Of a stretch of DNA of 64,000 bases, positions 60,899 through 64,000 are shown piece after piece. Source of the DNA: Synergistaceae bacterium DZ-S4 (GTDB lineage Bacteria; Synergistota; Synergistia; Synergistales; Synergistaceae). Within the stretch, counting starts at the first letter, position 1. Every line of letters begins with the position of its first letter. The stretch lies in the NCBI GenBank assembly GCA_025943965.1, contig JAPCWD010000004.1:62001-126000 (forward strand), written 5' to 3'. A model generated the notes under the pieces. The model had not been told where the DNA came from. It did not search any database and saw only the letters and a list, made by a program, of their open reading frames with translations. The position numbers were made by a program, and so were the translations under genes.

Positions 60899-62086
60899 TC
60901 ACCAGGCCTTTTCATATATGGCCCTTACTGATTCAAAATCAAGCGGGCGGGGATTGTTTGACATCAGCCTGACCTCCCGTAGGGCAGCCTTTGCCATCTC
61001 CGGTGCCGCATCCCTGGGTATCCCGAACTCCCTTAGCCTTGTCTTTACCCCTATCTTTTCACCGAGCTCGACTATTCCCCGGAGCGCCGCGTTGGCTGCG
61101 TCGCAGGCTGTCATCCCGTATGAGCGCAGACCCATCGCCTCCGCTATCGGGATGAACTTTTCCTCGCAGCCTTCCAGGCTGTACTCCATGACCCATCTCA
61201 GAAGTGCTGTATTTGCTTCGCCGTGCGGCACATGGTACTGCCCGCCGAGAGGGTATGCCATCGCATGTACCCCCGCTGTCCCGGACATAGAAAAAGCCAT
61301 CCCCGCCGTCATGCTTCCGTAGGACTGGGCCTCTCTTGCATAGAGGTTATGTCCGTTGAGGACGCACTCTGTGAGGTTGGAATAAATGTTTTTTATTGCG
61401 ATCAGTGCCAGGTCCTGCGTGAAACGATTAGTTCCGAGGGAGAGAAAAGCTTCGACGCCGTGAACTAGGGCGTCCATCCCCGATGCCGCAGTTATATGCG
61501 GAGGAAGGTCAAGGGTAAGTTCAGGGTCAACAATTGCAATGTCTGCGACCAGGAACCTGCTGGATATTCCCTTTTTCATCTTCTCCTCAGCGAATGAAAA
61601 AACGGCAACGGCGGATACCTCCGATCCGCTCCCCGATGTAGTCGGTATCATTATTGTCGGGAGACCTTTTCGGGGGATCTTCTCGCTCCCTACCATCTCA
61701 GAGACTTCTATATCAGGATTTTCTGCCATCACGGCAGCCATTTTTGCAAAGTCCATGGAACTTCCGCCCCCAAAGGCGATAAGAGAGTCGAAAGAACCTT
61801 CTCTGATGTAAGAGACGGCATCTTCCAGAAGTTCCACAGGGGGCTCCGGTTCCACCCTGTCCCAGTGCCCCGGCATCATCCCAAGTTCAGAGCACCCTTC
61901 CATCAGGCATGCGAGACGGCTGCTTTTTGCCATCTGTGTGCCGGTTATGAAGAGCGGCCTTTTCGACCCGAGTCGCAAAGCTTTTTCAGGCGCCTGACGC
62001 GAAGAGCCTGACTCAAAGATCACTTCCTGCGGCATCCTGAATCTGAACGGTTTCATTAAATTTGTGTCACAAGCCGAAAGAACCAT
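60899..62086 (-). CDS. Iron-containing alcohol dehydrogenase
   Basis: 395 residues of the Fe-ADH family III: NAD motif GGGSSMDFAK near residue 98, PTTSGSGSEVS, metal ligands Asp in DPELT/GMDALVHGVEAFLS and His in HAMAYPLGGQYHVPHGEAN. Substrate unknown (butanol, propanediol or 4-hydroxybutyrate-type enzymes share the motifs). ATG at 62086 follows AGGGGTG by 8 nt; longer starts overlap the prepilin peptidase. Confidence 0.83.
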   Translation of the reverse strand: MVLSACDTNLMKPFRFRMPQEVIFESGSSRQAPEKALRLGSKRPLFITGTQMAKSSRLACLMEGCSELGMMPGHWDRVEPEPPVELLEDAVSYIREGSFDSLIAFGGGSSMDFAKMAAVMAENPDIEVSEMVGSEKIPRKGLPTIMIPTTSGSGSEVSAVAVFSFAEEKMKKGISSRFLVADIAIVDPELTLDLPPHITAASGMDALVHGVEAFLSLGTNRFTQDLALIAIKNIYSNLTECVLNGHNLYAREAQSYGSMTAGMAFSMSGTAGVHAMAYPLGGQYHVPHGEANTALLRWVMEYSLEGCEEKFIPIAEAMGLRSYGMTACDAANAALRGIVELGEKIGVKTRLREFGIPRDAAPEMAKAALREVRLMSNNPRPLDFESVRAIYEKAW

Positions 62087-62102
62087 GTAATTTACACCCC
62101 TG

Positions 62103-62879
62103 TCATATATTGGACCAGGGCCAGCCGAGGCTGAAACCCAGGTATTCAAAGATAAACCGCCCTGTGAATATTGCCAGGATGCATCCGGCTGCCAGATAAG
62201 GGCCAAGTGCCACCGCATCCTTCCTGCTGAGTTTTTTCGCGGCCAGTAGCGGGATCACTATCGCTCCGCTTGACATAAAGCCAAGATAGAGGCTGAGAAT
62301 GGTAAGCTTCCATCCCAGAAGGGCTCCGACCCCAAGCATCATCATCGCGTCTCCCATGCCCATGCCGCCGCGGCTCAGCAAAACGATAGCATAAATAAAG
62401 AGAAATCCCAGCGCTGCTCCCATCGCTCCGTCGATCAGGGCGGAAAATCCTCCCGAAAGCCTTGCAAGCATTGAGACAGCGGTCATTGCGAGGGCCCACG
62501 GATCGTAGATGTAGCCGCTTTCGATGTCTGTGAGAGAGTGGAAGAGCATAAAGAAGAGAGCAATGAAAGAGAAGAGCAAAGGTGTATCGATGCCCCAGTA
62601 CCATACCGAGAGCGCTCCTATAACCCCTCCTGTAAGCTCGGATATGAAATGCCGCGGAGGTATCGGGCTCCTGCAGGTACGGCAGTGTCCGGCAAGCACC
62701 AGGTAGGAAATTATGGGAATAAGGTCGAAGAAATTAAGCTTTCTTCCGCACTTGTCGCAGACGGAGCGCTCGTTGCCCCACCATTTTTTCTCTGACACAG
62801 TACGCATAGCCGCGGCATTGATGAAAGAACCTATGACCGCCCCTGCGGCAAAACCCATGAATATGGTTATACTTTCCAT
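62103..62879 (-). CDS. Prepilin peptidase / N-methyltransferase (A24 family)
   Basis: 258 residues, seven or so membrane helices. The N-terminal Cys-rich cytoplasmic loop has CDKCG and CRTC pairs; the two catalytic Asp are in LTDIESGYIYD and GMGDAMMM. It processes type IV prepilins or type II pseudopilins. No pilus genes are in the window. Confidence 0.87.
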   Translation of the reverse strand: MESITIFMGFAAGAVIGSFINAAAMRTVSEKKWWGNERSVCDKCGRKLNFFDLIPIISYLVLAGHCRTCRSPIPPRHFISELTGGVIGALSVWYWGIDTPLLFSFIALFFMLFHSLTDIESGYIYDPWALAMTAVSMLARLSGGFSALIDGAMGAALGFLFIYAIVLLSRGGMGMGDAMMMLGVGALLGWKLTILSLYLGFMSSGAIVIPLLAAKKLSRKDAVALGPYLAAGCILAIFTGRFIFEYLGFSLGWPWSNI

Positions 62880-62958
62880 GTGGACACCCCTCTTGGCGGA
62901 GGTTAAAATAAGCCTGCAAGCGCAAGATCATAACTACATTCTGCAGGAGATGAAAGCC

Positions 62959-63171
62959 ATGCCCATCGTAGTAGTGAACATCAAAGAGGGTCGCACACTG
63001 GAACAGAAGCGCGACATGGTGACGAAAGTCACCGATGCTCTTTGTGAGACTATGGAGGTCCCTAAAACGTCAGTCCGCATAATCATCAACGAAATGGCAA
63101 ACGACAATTTTGCGATCGCCGGCACCCTTATATGCGACAACCCGGATGCCCAGGTCAAGAAAAAGAGTTAG
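62959..63171 (+). CDS. 4-oxalocrotonate tautomerase family protein
   Basis: 70 residues beginning MPIVVVNIKEGRTLEQKRD; after Met removal Pro1 is the catalytic base. VRIIINEM is the conserved second strand with Arg near residue 40. Substrate unknown. GGAG lies 9 nt before the ATG. The stop overlaps the end of the convergent acyltransferase gene by 4 nt. Confidence 0.85.
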   Translation: MPIVVVNIKEGRTLEQKRDMVTKVTDALCETMEVPKTSVRIIINEMANDNFAIAGTLICDNPDAQVKKKS

Positions 63172-63989
63172 CCGGAAAAGAGCTCCTTGAACCGCTTGTG
63201 CTGCCATAGGTACTGTTCAGGCGCTCTGCGAATAATTTTTTCCAGCTCCAGATTCACTTTGGCTGTAAGTGATCTAAGCGTTGCCTCCCGGTCCTTTGTT
63301 TTTTCCCATTCGATCGGGGGGCCTATCACCAGTTTGAAACGGAACGGCTCTATCCTGATACACTGGTACGGCAGAATGGGAGCTCCCGATATCCAGGCAA
63401 ATACTGCAGCTCCCTGAAAAGTGCTCGTCTCGTGTCCGAAGAAGGGGACCAAGATCCCGTCTCCCCCGCCGTGTTGGTCTGCCGCAAGACCTATCAGTTC
63501 ATTTTTCCTAAGTATGCCGACAGCTCTCGTCATCGGCTCATCTTTCCCCAGTGTACGAAGACCGCCGTTTCGTCTCAGCGTATCTATAAGCTCCCGCTGG
63601 AAGGGATCGTCGGAATGACGGACCACGCCTACGCCCCTGCAGTTCCTTCCCAGCCAGGCCGCGGCATGTTCCCAGTTTCCGCAGTGGGCTGAGACAACAA
63701 TTACTCCTCTGTCGCCGGCAAAAGCCCGGTCCATGTGTTCTCTTCCTTCGATCTCAACGATCCATTTGTCAACGAGGGAGGGATCTCTCTGCCATGAGAG
63801 CATTTCTATGCCTGTCCATATCATGCTCCTGTAAGATCCGTCAAGCATCTTCCTTTTTTCGGCGTCAGTTTTTTCCGGGAAAACGAGTTCGATGTTTTTT
63901 TGTGCGACCTTTTTCCTTGGCGCGATGAGCCTGACAGGGATGAAAAGGAAATAAAAAAGAGCCGTGGCTCTCCATCCCGGTTTTATCAT
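63168..63989 (-). CDS. LpxL/HtrB-type lipid A acyltransferase
   Basis: 273 residues to the first ATG inside the window; the reading frame stays open to the window edge, so the true start may lie beyond 64000. Motifs: HCGNWEHA (HX4E catalytic) near residue 101, DQHGG near 170, and FQGAAVFAWISGAPILP. It adds a secondary acyl chain to lipid A, consistent with the Gram-negative envelope implied by the arn genes. Confidence 0.85.
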   Translation of the reverse strand: MIKPGWRATALFYFLFIPVRLIAPRKKVAQKNIELVFPEKTDAEKRKMLDGSYRSMIWTGIEMLSWQRDPSLVDKWIVEIEGREHMDRAFAGDRGVIVVSAHCGNWEHAAAWLGRNCRGVGVVRHSDDPFQRELIDTLRRNGGLRTLGKDEPMTRAVGILRKNELIGLAADQHGGGDGILVPFFGHETSTFQGAAVFAWISGAPILPYQCIRIEPFRFKLVIGPPIEWEKTKDREATLRSLTAKVNLELEKIIRRAPEQYLWQHKRFKELFSG

Positions 63990-64000
63990 TTTTGCAAAAC

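Overview
The window looks like a chromosomal segment of an anaerobic, amino-acid-fermenting, Gram-negative bacterium, most likely of the phylum Synergistota. This is inferred from content: a LysW-carrier lysine/ornithine pathway, branched-chain amino acid uptake, oxygen-sensitive Fe-S serine dehydratase, group B [FeFe] hydrogenase, iorAB-paaK and ptb-buk (2-oxoacid fermentation), rubrerythrin, plus outer-membrane functions (lipid A Ara4N modification, a LpxL-type acyltransferase). No rRNA, tRNA, CRISPR array, phage or IS transposase was seen; this is mostly core-genome DNA with closely spaced operons.

Layout. 1-4.9 kb (minus): lysW-lysX-lysY-lysZ-lysJ-lysK, with a good sigma70 promoter, a leader containing three inverted repeats, and a terminator/antiterminator pair with a 39-codon ORF between lysX and lysY. 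5.0-8.2 kb: monomeric [FeFe] hydrogenase (minus) and sdaAB-sdaAA (plus). 8.3-12.8 kb (minus): livH-livM-livG-livF-livK. 12.9-22.9 kb (minus): a whole Ara4N operon, arnT-arnB-arnC-formyltransferase-decarboxylase-arnD-arnE-like-ugd, ending in an atypical IlvD/Edd-family dehydratase. 23.1-26.0 kb (minus): yqeC, a MobA-like nucleotidyltransferase and an NCS2 purine permease, an accessory set for selenium-dependent molybdenum hydroxylases. 26.1-29.5 kb (plus): a tryptophan-specifier T-box leader driving a four-gene ECF transporter. 29.5-35.7 kb: MrfA-like helicase, TauE/SafE permease, metallo-beta-lactamase-fold protein, DtxR/MntR regulator, bioY with a BirA-type operator, DUF554 protein and an acidic unknown. 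36-43 kb: metY, ppnP, nudC, M48 protease, cobO, rubrerythrin and an Aas-like fusion whose acyltransferase His is Tyr. 43-49 kb (plus): Na+-decarboxylase beta subunit, YjiH-like membrane protein, EamA, MFS and EamA exporters. 49-52.3 kb: Asp/Glu racemase, a MITE-like palindromic element, resA-like thioredoxin plus ccdA, HdeD protein and a hidden small ORF. 52.4-64 kb: buk-ptb, MATE pump, iorA-iorB-paaK behind a structured leader, RNase H, YbaK, Fe-alcohol dehydrogenase, prepilin peptidase, 4-OT and a lipid A acyltransferase (truncated by, or ending at, the window edge).

The most interesting item is at 52148-52291 (minus): a 47-codon ORF with its own ribosome binding site and one in-frame UGA in the context Cys-Pro-Pro-UGA, followed 23 nt later by a hairpin with a bulged U and a GGUC apical loop, matching the bacterial SECIS of fdhF. 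I read it as a probable small single-span membrane selenoprotein with a CPPU redox motif, translated just upstream of an HdeD-family protein and close to a ResA-CcdA thiol-redox pair. The yqeC-mocA module elsewhere in the window independently suggests selenium use.

Start codons were moved from the longest possible ORF wherever a ribosome binding site decided the matter; several genes begin with TTG.
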